This document shows, one piece after another, positions 9,128 through 16,774 of a DNA stretch of 64,000 nt. The position numbers and the translations under genes were made by a program. How positions within the stretch are numbered: position 1 is the stretch's first letter; each line of letters starts with the position of its first letter. The notes under the pieces are model-generated. The model saw only the letters and a list, made by a program, of their open reading frames with translations, made no database searches and was not told the origin of the DNA. The DNA is from Paenibacillus_AR mesotrionivorans (GTDB lineage Bacteria > Bacillota > Bacilli > Paenibacillales > NBRC-103111), in the NCBI RefSeq assembly GCF_046098205.1, contig NZ_JBJURJ010000020.1:62001-126000 (forward strand). Direction: 5' to 3'.

Positions 9128-9153
9128 TATCAAGTCGATATATCGAGTTGATA
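9128..9153 (-). promoter_or_regulatory. palindromic operator of padR-CPBP operon
   Basis: A 26-bp inverted repeat, TATCAA...GATATATC...TTGATA, with a single mismatched pair, lies directly upstream of the padR RBS. Size and position match PadR autorepression sites. Confidence 0.65.
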
Positions 9154-9215
9154 CTATTATTATCCGTACAGCATCATTTTGTCAACAAAAAATAAGCTAC
9201 GGTTATCCATAAAAG

Positions 9216-9245
9216 AAAAAGCCGCCCCTTTAGAAGGGACAGCTT
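9216..9245 (-). terminator. intrinsic terminator of the LtaS-like gene
   Basis: Read on the minus strand, AAAGCTGTCCC / GGGGCGGCTTT (one G-U, one bulge) ends in a run of five T. It follows the stop codon at 9274. Confidence 0.75.
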
Positions 9246-9273
9246 TGGTCTATGATTGCGGTATGCGGCAATT

Positions 9274-11238
9274 TTATTCCTCTTCCTTCACGGCGGCGGC
9301 AAGGGTATTGTAATTGGCCATAGGCTCCTTGGTCAAAAACGGCGCATCCACAAAACGGGACAGATAATTGTCACCGAACAGGATGTCATACTGCAGTAGC
9401 CGGTATTGCTCCACCAGTTCCTCGGAACCGGCAGGGACTGTGTGGGAGAGTGCTCCCGACGGGTCCACCGTCAGGTTGCGGATCAGACCGGGCACAGACC
9501 GGTACAGCTTGGAGCCTAGGGCGAATTGCCCCTCCGGCTTCATACCCAGTGTATCCAGCACATACGAGCCCATAAAAGAAGCGCTAATGGTGTTGACCTG
9601 CTGCTCCTCCGGTGCGGCAAAATTGGACCAGGTGACAAAGGGGATGCTGCGCAGGCTTTTGTACTCCGTGAGGCTCCAGTCTGCCGGCTTGCCAGATTGG
9701 ACAAACCCCGCCTGGCGGTACAGGTCATACTCTAACCCCAGGGTGGGCAGATGGTCGCCGTAGAAGACAATATAGGTGGGTTCGTCGGACTGGGCAAAAT
9801 GCTCCACCAGCCGCTTCAAGGCCTGGTCGGCATAATGGGCGCCTTGGGCGTAGGTTTCCAGCATATCGCGGGCTTCCTCTGTCAGGTCACCCTCCACCTT
9901 GAAGGTGTTGCCGGACGGATACCGGTTTTTATCTGTATAAGGGGCATGATTCTGCATGGTTACCGCATAAATAAATACCGGGTCATCACTTTGGTCGATC
10001 TCATGAATGATGCTGTCGGCGATTTCGTTGTCCGAAATATAAAGACCGTTGTATTCAGGGTTGATGAAGCCATCCTTGCTCTTAAAGCCTTCAAAACCCA
10101 GCTCCTTGTACACACCCTCCCGGTTCCAGAACCAGCCGTCGTAGGTATGGATGCCGAGACTCCGGTACCCTTTTGTTTCAAAATAACTGGCCAGACTGGG
10201 GACACTTCCGTTGACGTATTGCAGATACGGTACGGACCCGGCGGGCATAAAGGACATGGAAAGACCGGTCAGTACCTCAAATTCCACGTTGCTGGTGCCA
10301 CCTCCGAATTGGGGAGACAGCATGGTGCCGGAGGGATAGCTTTGCTGCAGCTGATGAAGCGTCGGCACCGGGTCAGCGCTAAAGGACACATTGGAAAGTC
10401 GGGTTGGGTCCCAGAAGGCCTCGCTCATGATGAACACCACGTTGGGGCGTTTCTGCGGAGCCGCGGGTTCCTTGCCGTCCGTCTGATTGAAGGCGGGTAT
10501 GGCCTCACCAAAAGTGTCGGCGGTTAAGCCCTGGGCCAGTGACGCCATCTTGTCCGCACTGTAGTCCTCCGGCTCGGGAACCTGGGCATTCTGTACATTC
10601 AGGGTAAAGGCCAGGAGCAAACCGTTGCTGTCATAATTAGCCTGCTGGCTCCAGATGGTATCATCCACTCCGGCCTTGGCCACCCTTTCCTTGGCCCAGG
10701 ACACCTGGAGGCCGAAGGACAGCAGTACGGCCAGGGAAACAGCTCCCAGAATTCCGCGGCTGATCCATGAAACCATCAGCCGGCTTTTGAGCTTGCGGTG
10801 GAGGTAAATCAGACCACCTAACGCGGCCAGGATTACCGCCAGCTTGAGCAGATCCTGGGCACCTGTAAACAGAGGGCCTACGTCCATTCCTTCTTTATTC
10901 AGGATAATATCCCAAGGGAAGAAGGGTTCACCCACCAGCATGCTTTTGTAATAATTGATGAAGGCCATCACTGACAGCAGCACCGCCGCTGCGCCAACAG
11001 CTAAAAAGACCGATCCGATCAGGCTATAAAATAAAATCAGGGCGCTGCCGCTAATGAGGGCGTTTAAGGCATAAATGGAGGTGTTCCGGCGAATCCAGGC
11101 CAGGGTTTCCCACAGAGAGCCTCTGCTGATCCACTCGACTCCGATGCTGAGAAGACAAGAGGAAAGCAGAAGGGCGGTTCCGATAAATAATGACTTTGCC
11201 AGACGTTTCCTCCCAAGAGGTAAAGTTTGGCGGTTCAT
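9274..11238 (-). CDS. LTA synthase (LtaS)-family membrane sulfatase-fold protein
   Basis: 654 residues, the normal length. Five membrane segments occupy roughly residues 1-190, followed by a linker and an extracellular sulfatase/phosphatase-fold domain. Catalytic-domain motifs seen: PNVVFIMSEAFWDPT (Glu metal ligand), FGGGTSNVEFEVLTG (catalytic Thr in GGTSNVEFE), GIHTYDGWFWNRE, and YGDHLPTLG near residue 510 (Asp/His metal ligands). Such enzymes transfer glycerol-phosphate from phosphatidylglycerol to build lipoteichoic acid or prime it; which role applies here cannot be told. Monocistronic, with a terminator just downstream. Confidence 0.93.
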   Translation of the reverse strand: MNRQTLPLGRKRLAKSLFIGTALLLSSCLLSIGVEWISRGSLWETLAWIRRNTSIYALNALISGSALILFYSLIGSVFLAVGAAAVLLSVMAFINYYKSMLVGEPFFPWDIILNKEGMDVGPLFTGAQDLLKLAVILAALGGLIYLHRKLKSRLMVSWISRGILGAVSLAVLLSFGLQVSWAKERVAKAGVDDTIWSQQANYDSNGLLLAFTLNVQNAQVPEPEDYSADKMASLAQGLTADTFGEAIPAFNQTDGKEPAAPQKRPNVVFIMSEAFWDPTRLSNVSFSADPVPTLHQLQQSYPSGTMLSPQFGGGTSNVEFEVLTGLSMSFMPAGSVPYLQYVNGSVPSLASYFETKGYRSLGIHTYDGWFWNREGVYKELGFEGFKSKDGFINPEYNGLYISDNEIADSIIHEIDQSDDPVFIYAVTMQNHAPYTDKNRYPSGNTFKVEGDLTEEARDMLETYAQGAHYADQALKRLVEHFAQSDEPTYIVFYGDHLPTLGLEYDLYRQAGFVQSGKPADWSLTEYKSLRSIPFVTWSNFAAPEEQQVNTISASFMGSYVLDTLGMKPEGQFALGSKLYRSVPGLIRNLTVDPSGALSHTVPAGSEELVEQYRLLQYDILFGDNYLSRFVDAPFLTKEPMANYNTLAAAVKEEE

Positions 11239-11359
11239 AAAGGGTTCGCTCCTTCCTCGTACATATGATTATTACCCCATGGTAACAAGGGGGTTTGAAA
11301 TATTCATGAAGAAAAAGTAAAGAAATTCTTAATTTTTTGTGAAGATGTTTCGTTGGCCA

Positions 11360-11520
11360 GGGGCTGTCTTCAAACTCCGAGGGGAGCAGATTTTGGCGGA
11401 TTTTTGTTCCAGGCAAGGCACTTTTGTGAAGGCGTACCGGGGGTACGTCAAGCGAAAGTAACGCAGCAAGGGACGAAAAGGCGATAAAAGATGCCCTCAA
11501 GGGAGTTTGAAGATAGACCC
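11360..11520. repeat. 161-bp MITE-like element with terminal inverted repeats
   Basis: The 346-base gap between the LtaS-like gene and the Dabb gene holds this element. Its ends, GGGGCTGTCTTCAAACTCC at the left and the complement of GGGTCTATCTTCAAACTCC at the right, match at 17 of 19 positions. Inside is a smaller palindrome around CGTACCGGGGGTACG. It encodes nothing and no clear target duplication is visible. Confidence 0.6.
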
Positions 11521-11584
11521 TAGCGTTAATACAGCCGGAAAATCGGGTAAGATAAGAGCATAGAGATATGAGGAGGAATGAATC

Positions 11585-11896
11585 ATGGATCAAGAGGGGA
11601 TTCGTCATGTGGTGCAGTTCCGGTTGAAGCACAAGCCGGACTCGGCTGAGGCGGAGGCGTTTCTGGAGGAGGGAAGGAAGTCGCTTTCGTCTATTCCTGT
11701 GGTGAAATTTTTTGAAGTTCTGCGCCAGATCAGCAGCAAGAACAAATTTGATTTCGCCTTCTCCATGGAATTCCTGACGCAGGCGGATTATGAGGCGTAT
11801 GACCGCCATCCCGTCCATGTGCAGTTTGTGGAGGAATTTTGGAAGCGGGAAGTCGAGGATTTCCTTGAAACGGATTTGAAAATTTGGAAGGATTAA
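11585..11896 (+). CDS. Dabb (stress-responsive alpha/beta barrel) family protein
   Basis: 103 residues, the usual size of single Dabb domains. It opens with IRHVVQFRLK, ends its fold with DYEAYDRHPVHVQFVEEFW, and carries the expected helix between. RBS GAGGAGG ahead of ATG. Dabb proteins are small ferredoxin-like dimers of mostly unknown function. Monocistronic, ending at a strong terminator. Confidence 0.88.
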   Translation: MDQEGIRHVVQFRLKHKPDSAEAEAFLEEGRKSLSSIPVVKFFEVLRQISSKNKFDFAFSMEFLTQADYEAYDRHPVHVQFVEEFWKREVEDFLETDLKIWKD

Positions 11897-11950
11897 ACCG
11901 CAACTCTTTTGTACAAGAGTGCGTCTAATGGATAACCTCCCAAAACAAAG

Positions 11951-11980
11951 AAAAACCTGAGGAGTGTCCTCAGGTTTTTT
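11951..11980 (+). terminator. intrinsic terminator after Dabb gene
   Basis: AAAAACCTGAGGA / TCCTCAGGTTTTTT with a three-base loop, followed by T-tract. Confidence 0.92.
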
Positions 11981-12184
11981 GGGCCGGGGTTGAAAAAGAT
12001 TGTGGGCTATGTTACAATTATATTCTCATTCATCATTCGTTCGCATATCATTATTATCATAGCACTTATCGAAATGATTGTCAAGGAACGTTCTTGTGTC
12101 ATTTCAAAAGCCGCATCATGGGATGTCCGCAGCAAGGGGTCGTAAATAGAACGGGAAGCCCACATTCCCACATGGAGGAAGTGC

Positions 12185-13195
12185 ATGCCAATGGTGAACC
12201 ACACGGATACAGGCCAGGAGCATATAGACAAAAAAGGCCTGATGGAGCTGGATTTATCAAGTCAAACACGGGATCTCTCCGCTTTGGAGCAGCTTGAGCC
12301 GGCCAAGCATGAGCTGGAGGAAGAGGAGTTTATCCCTCTTGATGAGGAACTGCTGCTGCCCGCCGATGTAAAAATTGATGATCCGGTGCGGCTTTATTTA
12401 AAGGAAATCGGCCGTGTGCCGCTTTTGAAAACCCAGCAGGAAATTGAACTGGCCAAACGCATTGAGCAAGGGGACGAGGAAGCGAAGAAACAGCTGGCGG
12501 AAGCCAATCTCCGGCTTGTGGTCAGCATTGCCCGCCGTTATATCGGCCGCGGCATGCTGTTCCTGGACCTGATCCAGGAAGGAAACCTCGGCCTGATTAA
12601 GGCCGTGGATAAATTCGACCATTCCATGGGCTTCAAATTTAGCACCTATGCTACATGGTGGATCAGACAGGCCATAACCAGGGCAATAGCCGACCAGGCC
12701 CGTACCATCCGGATTCCCGTGCACATGGTGGAAACGCTGAACAAGTTTGTCCGCGTATCCCGCCAGCTGCTTCAGGATTTGGGCAGGGAGCCTACGGAAG
12801 AGGAAATTGCCAAGGAGATGGGCGTCACTGTAGAGAAGATCCAGGAGATCAAAAAAATCGGCCAGGATCCGGTATCACTGGATACCCCTATCGGTGAGGA
12901 AAACGATTCCCTCCTGGGAGATTTTATAGAAGACAAGGACGCATTGGCTCCGGCGGATTCCGCTGCATTTAAGCTCCTGAAGGAGCAGCTGGAGGATGTG
13001 CTGGATACGCTGACGGAGAGGGAGGAGAACGTGCTCCGGCTTCGTTTCGGCTTGGACGACGGCAGAACCCGGACGCTGGAGGAAGTGGGACAGGTGTTCG
13101 GCGTCACCCGGGAGCGGATCCGGCAGATTGAAGCCAAGGCGCTCCGCAAGCTCCGCCACCCCAGCCGCAGCAAACGACTCAAGGATTTCCTGTAA
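12185..13195 (+). CDS. primary-type sigma-70 factor (SigA/RpoD-like paralogue)
   Basis: 336 residues. Region 1.2 is DDPVRLYLKEIGRVPLL (about residue 62), region 2 includes RLVVSIARRYIGRGMLFLDL, GNLGLIKAVDKFDHSMGFKF and STYATWWIRQAITRAIADQA, and region 4 ends with GVTRERIRQIEAKALRKLRH. These are the housekeeping signatures, so it should recognise standard -10/-35 promoters. It lacks a full region 1.1 (only a short acidic leader) and stands alone, not behind dnaG as sigA does in Firmicutes. I therefore read it as a second, sigA-like factor. RBS GGAGGAAG. Confidence 0.9.
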   Translation: MPMVNHTDTGQEHIDKKGLMELDLSSQTRDLSALEQLEPAKHELEEEEFIPLDEELLLPADVKIDDPVRLYLKEIGRVPLLKTQQEIELAKRIEQGDEEAKKQLAEANLRLVVSIARRYIGRGMLFLDLIQEGNLGLIKAVDKFDHSMGFKFSTYATWWIRQAITRAIADQARTIRIPVHMVETLNKFVRVSRQLLQDLGREPTEEEIAKEMGVTVEKIQEIKKIGQDPVSLDTPIGEENDSLLGDFIEDKDALAPADSAAFKLLKEQLEDVLDTLTEREENVLRLRFGLDDGRTRTLEEVGQVFGVTRERIRQIEAKALRKLRHPSRSKRLKDFL

Positions 13196-13215
13196 CCAAC
13201 TGGCTTCTTTATACA

Positions 13216-13244
13216 AGCCGCGGGCATTACGCCTGCGGTTTTTT
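13216..13244 (+). terminator. intrinsic terminator after sigma factor
   Basis: CCGCGGGC / GCCTGCGG stem followed by six T, 20 bases after the stop codon. Confidence 0.85.
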
Positions 13245-13332
13245 CGCTTCTGTCCGGAATACTTGTGCGGAGCCGGTAACCGGATATAATAAATACAACA
13301 AGGTTGTATCAAGCAGCAGGGACGGTGGATAC

Positions 13333-14793
13333 GTGCAAGCATTGGCAGCGAATTTATTAGGACATTTATACGGCTTTATCACGATTTTGAATGTGCTTCT
13401 TGCCATTACCGTTATATTTTTGGAGCGGCGCAATGTGGGGGTGACCTGGGCATGGCTGATGATTCTTTTGTTCCTGCCTGTGGTGGGGTTTGTGCTGTAC
13501 ATGTTATTCGGGCAAAATCTCAGCAGGCGGAAGCTGTATAAGCTGGGGGCCCGGGAGCGGATGGTGATCCGCACCGTTGTGAATTCCCAATTGGAGGATC
13601 TGAAGGACAAGACGATCTTATTCCCCGATCCGGCTTCCGAAGAGTACCGGGATATGATTATTCTGAACCTGCAGGCCGGCCAAGCGCTGTATACCCAAGA
13701 AAACCAGGTGGAGATTTTCACCAACGGCATGGATAAATTTGAGGCCCTCTTCCAGGATATAAAAAATGCGAAAAAGCATATCCATCTGATCTATTATATT
13801 GTTCAGATGGACACCACCGGCAAAAAGCTGGTGGAGGCTTTGACGGAGAAGGCCAAGGAAGGGGTGGAGGTCCGGTTTTTGTATGACGACATCGGCTGCT
13901 CCCATATGAATGCCGATTTCTTCAAACCCTTGCGGGTGGCAGGCGGGCAGGCTGTGGCGTTTTTTCCATCGCGTTTTCCCTACCTGAACATCCGTGTAAA
14001 TTACCGCAACCACCGGAAGCTGGCCATTATTGACGGTACGGTTGGATACATAGGCGGCTATAACGTCGGAGATGAGTATCTGGGGCTGGACCCCCGGTAC
14101 GGCCACTGGCGAGATACCCATTTGAAGGTCAGAGGCAGCGCGGTGCTGATGATGAATTCCCAGTTTATGCTGGATTGGAATCTTTCCTCCGCCAACAAGG
14201 TGGTGCCGGATACCCGTTATCTGCCTGCGGCTCTGCCGGACAGTCAGGTGGGGATTCAAATTGTCTCCTCCGGCCCCAATGATTCCATGGAGCATATCCG
14301 CAATGCGTACATTAAGATGATTCATAAAGCCAAAACCAGCATTTGGATACAGACGCCCTATTTGATACCCGACGAAAGTCTGCTTAACGCTCTGCAATTG
14401 GCCGCTATGTCCGGTGTGGATGTGCGGATTATGATTCCCCGGACCCCCGACCACCGGATGGTCTATTGGGCCACGTATTCGTATTTGGGGAACCTGCTGC
14501 CCTATGGGGTCAAGTGCTTTTTGTACGGCAAGGGTTTCCTCCATGCCAAAACCATTACCGTGGACAGTGAGGTGTCCTCTGTCGGCACGGCGAATTTCGA
14601 TATCCGCAGCTTCAAGCTGAACTTTGAGGTCAATGCCTTTGTCTACGACACGGAAGTCGGCAGACGGCTGGACGACATCTTCATGGAGGATCTGAAGGAA
14701 TGCATTGAGCTGACCATGGAGATGTATGAGAAGCGGCCTGTGCACCACAAAATGAGGGAGTCCTTTGTGCGGCTGATGTCGCCTATTTTGTAG
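13333..14793 (+). CDS. cls: cardiolipin synthase
   Basis: 486 residues with two N-terminal membrane helices (residues 10-30 and 38-60) and two phospholipase-D domains. HKD motif 1 is NHRKLAIIDGTVGYIGGYN, motif 2 is LHAKTITVDSEVSSVGTANF. The PLD pair condenses two phosphatidylglycerol molecules to cardiolipin at the membrane. GTG start with a GGGACGGTGG RBS; an ATG is not available near the first membrane helix. No partner gene; it follows the sigma factor by a terminator. Confidence 0.95.
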   Translation: MQALAANLLGHLYGFITILNVLLAITVIFLERRNVGVTWAWLMILLFLPVVGFVLYMLFGQNLSRRKLYKLGARERMVIRTVVNSQLEDLKDKTILFPDPASEEYRDMIILNLQAGQALYTQENQVEIFTNGMDKFEALFQDIKNAKKHIHLIYYIVQMDTTGKKLVEALTEKAKEGVEVRFLYDDIGCSHMNADFFKPLRVAGGQAVAFFPSRFPYLNIRVNYRNHRKLAIIDGTVGYIGGYNVGDEYLGLDPRYGHWRDTHLKVRGSAVLMMNSQFMLDWNLSSANKVVPDTRYLPAALPDSQVGIQIVSSGPNDSMEHIRNAYIKMIHKAKTSIWIQTPYLIPDESLLNALQLAAMSGVDVRIMIPRTPDHRMVYWATYSYLGNLLPYGVKCFLYGKGFLHAKTITVDSEVSSVGTANFDIRSFKLNFEVNAFVYDTEVGRRLDDIFMEDLKECIELTMEMYEKRPVHHKMRESFVRLMSPIL

Positions 14794-14817
14794 GGAGCCT
14801 GCTCCATTCATAACCTC

Positions 14818-14951
14818 AAAATTCGAAGCATCCGTAACTTATCCGGCCTTTGGCTTGGACCAAGTTAGGATAAGTGCCCTTCAATTTCGGCTTTGCCAAA
14901 ATCCGAAGCATCCGCAACTTATCCGGCCTTTGGCTTGGACCAAGTTAGGAT
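14818..14951 (+). repeat. two 54-bp direct repeats, 80-bp period
   Basis: Copies at 14818-14871 and 14898-14951 differ at only two positions. Each holds CTTATCCGGCCTTTGG and GACCAAGTTAGGAT; in the first copy ACTTATCC and GGATAAGT form a hairpin. The rest of the 302-base gap before the SLH gene shows no further gene. Confidence 0.75.
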
Positions 14952-15095
14952 GGGGGTAGTTCTCCAGTCATACTCCGCACGTTTGGTGCGCCTCGCGAGA
15001 ATAGTCGGGGAGTCCGTAGGATTCCTTCCGCCGATTCCTTATACTAATGAGGGTCGGCGATTTCCGACAATTTTTGAAAGAGCGGGGATGAATTC

Positions 15096-16337
15096 TTGAA
15101 ACGTTGGCAGAAAACAGGACTTGCAGGAATCACCTTATGTGTGTGGCTCATGGGCGCTGTGCCGGCAACGGGTTTTGCCGCGGCAGGCCAGGAAGCTGTT
15201 TATGCCGATATGGCGGGGCATTGGGCCAAGGACAGTGTGGCCAACATGAGCAGCTTGGGTATTTTGGACGGTTTCCCGGACGGCACCTTCCGGCCGGAGG
15301 AAGCGGTTACGGCGGACCAATTCGTTAAGATGCTGCTGCTCTCTTATTCGGAGCTGTATCCCAACGGGGAACGGGGCTGGAAAACCAGTTTTTTCGGGGC
15401 GCTGTCTGAGGCCAACAAAAGTGTGCTCCAGCGGGATTACCGCAATTTCACCTTCAAGCCCGATCCTTCCGGCTATTGGGCTAAGCCTTATGTGGATTTG
15501 GCGGAGGACCTGAATATTCTGGCCAAAAACCAGTTTGCGGACTACAAGGTGAAGCTGAAGCGCGAGGATGTTGCGGAGATTGTCTATTATACCCTGAAGG
15601 AAACGGAGTTTCTGGAGGACAGCGCGTACAGCATGGGCTTGGCCTCCCAATACGGGGATTACCTGAGCCTCTCCTCCCGGTCCCAGCGGTTTGTGGCCGA
15701 GGTGACAGCCAAGGGGATTATGGAGGGGTACCCCAACGGGTACTTTGGGGCCGGGCTGCCGGTGACGCGGGCGGAGGCCCTGCGGATTCTGGAGCGGCTG
15801 ACAGATAAAAGCGGCCGGGTGAACGCTTCCTCCGCTTCCAATGGCACTTTCGTCAAGATGGTGCCTACCGCGGACGGCAGCTACAAGAAGCTGATTTTTC
15901 CCAGCGAAAAGATGCTGGGCGCTTACGACGTGATGCTGGAGGCGGCTGCTCTTCGGGGAACCAACTACGATATGCAGGGAACCGTTCTGCGTCTGTTTAA
16001 GGATGCCGCGGCCAAAAACAAGGGGATCTCCGGAAATGGCGGAGCTTGGGATGAAGCCTCCCTGTGGCTGGAGCCGGGCTACCGGATTTACGGGATCACT
16101 GTACGTCTGCAGGATGGTATGCTGGCCCGTAACGAAGAGTCCATCGGCAGGTTCGCCGCATACATATTCGGCAATCATACGGAACCCTTCCTTATTTTGT
16201 TCAACCAGATTTACGGCCAGCTGGCGGAGGGTCAAACTGTGGAAAACCGCACGGTCACCATCGGCGGCTACAGTGTTGAAATCGCCATACAGGACGGCGG
16301 CCAAACCGCAGTATTCTCCATTTTGGAAAAGCAGTGA
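15096..16337 (+). CDS. S-layer homology (SLH) domain protein
   Basis: TTG start. Signal peptide at residues 1-30 (KRWQKTG, hydrophobic core, cleavage near FAAAGQ). Three SLH repeats follow: YADMAGHWAKDSVANM with GFPDGTFRPEEAVT (about 33-85), YWAKPYVDLAEDLNIL (about 125-175), and FVAEVTAKGIMEGYPNGYFG with LPVTRAEALRIL (about 190-235). SLH triplets bind pyruvylated secondary cell-wall polymer, so the protein is anchored at the cell surface. The last about 170 residues are a domain I do not recognise. Monocistronic, with a terminator after the stop. Confidence 0.92.
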   Translation: MKRWQKTGLAGITLCVWLMGAVPATGFAAAGQEAVYADMAGHWAKDSVANMSSLGILDGFPDGTFRPEEAVTADQFVKMLLLSYSELYPNGERGWKTSFFGALSEANKSVLQRDYRNFTFKPDPSGYWAKPYVDLAEDLNILAKNQFADYKVKLKREDVAEIVYYTLKETEFLEDSAYSMGLASQYGDYLSLSSRSQRFVAEVTAKGIMEGYPNGYFGAGLPVTRAEALRILERLTDKSGRVNASSASNGTFVKMVPTADGSYKKLIFPSEKMLGAYDVMLEAAALRGTNYDMQGTVLRLFKDAAAKNKGISGNGGAWDEASLWLEPGYRIYGITVRLQDGMLARNEESIGRFAAYIFGNHTEPFLILFNQIYGQLAEGQTVENRTVTIGGYSVEIAIQDGGQTAVFSILEKQ

Positions 16338-16349
16338 CGGAAAGTTTAA

Positions 16350-16394
16350 ACGCCTCTCCGGCAGTCCGAGGACTGTGGGGAGGCGTTTTTTTTT
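16350..16394 (+). terminator. intrinsic terminator, SLH gene
   Basis: ACGCCTC...GCAGTCC / GGACTGTGGGGAGGCGT, a long G+C stem followed by eight T, between convergent genes. Confidence 0.9.
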
Positions 16395-16412
16395 GACGGG
16401 CTTTCAAGAGCG

Positions 16413-16625
16413 TCAGCGGACGGCCTCGAAAAATTCACAGAGCTTCCGCTCATGGTAGGCGATCTGGCTGACGGAGGATTGAACCACTACGAGATGATCA
16501 TCAAAGCGGATGATGACGCCTCCGGAATCGACTATATGGTCATCCTTAAACACCTTCACAGGATATTCACGGTCAAGGGCCTCCTGAAAGTCCCGGTCTG
16601 TCAGCAATTTACGGTTTTTGGGCAT
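16413..16625 (-). CDS. small conserved-type hypothetical protein (70 aa)
   Basis: AAGGAG lies at proper spacing before ATG on the minus strand, and codon use fits the neighbours. The protein begins with basic MPKNRKLLTDRDFQEAL and then alternates hydrophobic strands (VKVFKDDHIVDSGGVIIRFD), suggesting a small beta-rich fold. No family recognised. It ends close to the terminator of the convergent SLH gene. Confidence 0.65.
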   Translation of the reverse strand: MPKNRKLLTDRDFQEALDREYPVKVFKDDHIVDSGGVIIRFDDHLVVVQSSVSQIAYHERKLCEFFEAVR

Positions 16626-16697
16626 AGTACAACTCCTTTCATGGGAATTATAGCATAGGTTGCCGGTGCGAGATGGTCATAAAATTGTCTTTTTTAT

Positions 16698-16729
16698 TAG
16701 CACTAGGTACTAGGATTTAATCTTATAAT
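16698..16729 (+). promoter_or_regulatory. -10 box with FapR-like operator upstream of acyl-CoA synthetase
   Basis: TATAAT at 16724-16729 is preceded by TTAGCACTAGGTACTAG (16698-16714), which covers the -35/spacer zone. It resembles the FapR lipid-regulon palindrome in 13 of 17 positions by my recollection of the consensus, but could bind another repressor. Confidence 0.4.
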
Positions 16730-16774
16730 GAGGTATATGAAATTACATATCATGTGCAATAGGAGATGGATGTC

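Noticed and set aside
12030..12085. Fur-box-like AT-rich stretch (TATCATTATTATCATA) upstream of the sigma factor
   Set aside because: Only partial symmetry to the Fur consensus and too far from a recognisable promoter; not enough to call.
14893..15099. Open frame of 68 codons upstream of the SLH gene
   Set aside because: It runs through the second 54-bp repeat, has no convincing RBS and overlaps the SLH start.
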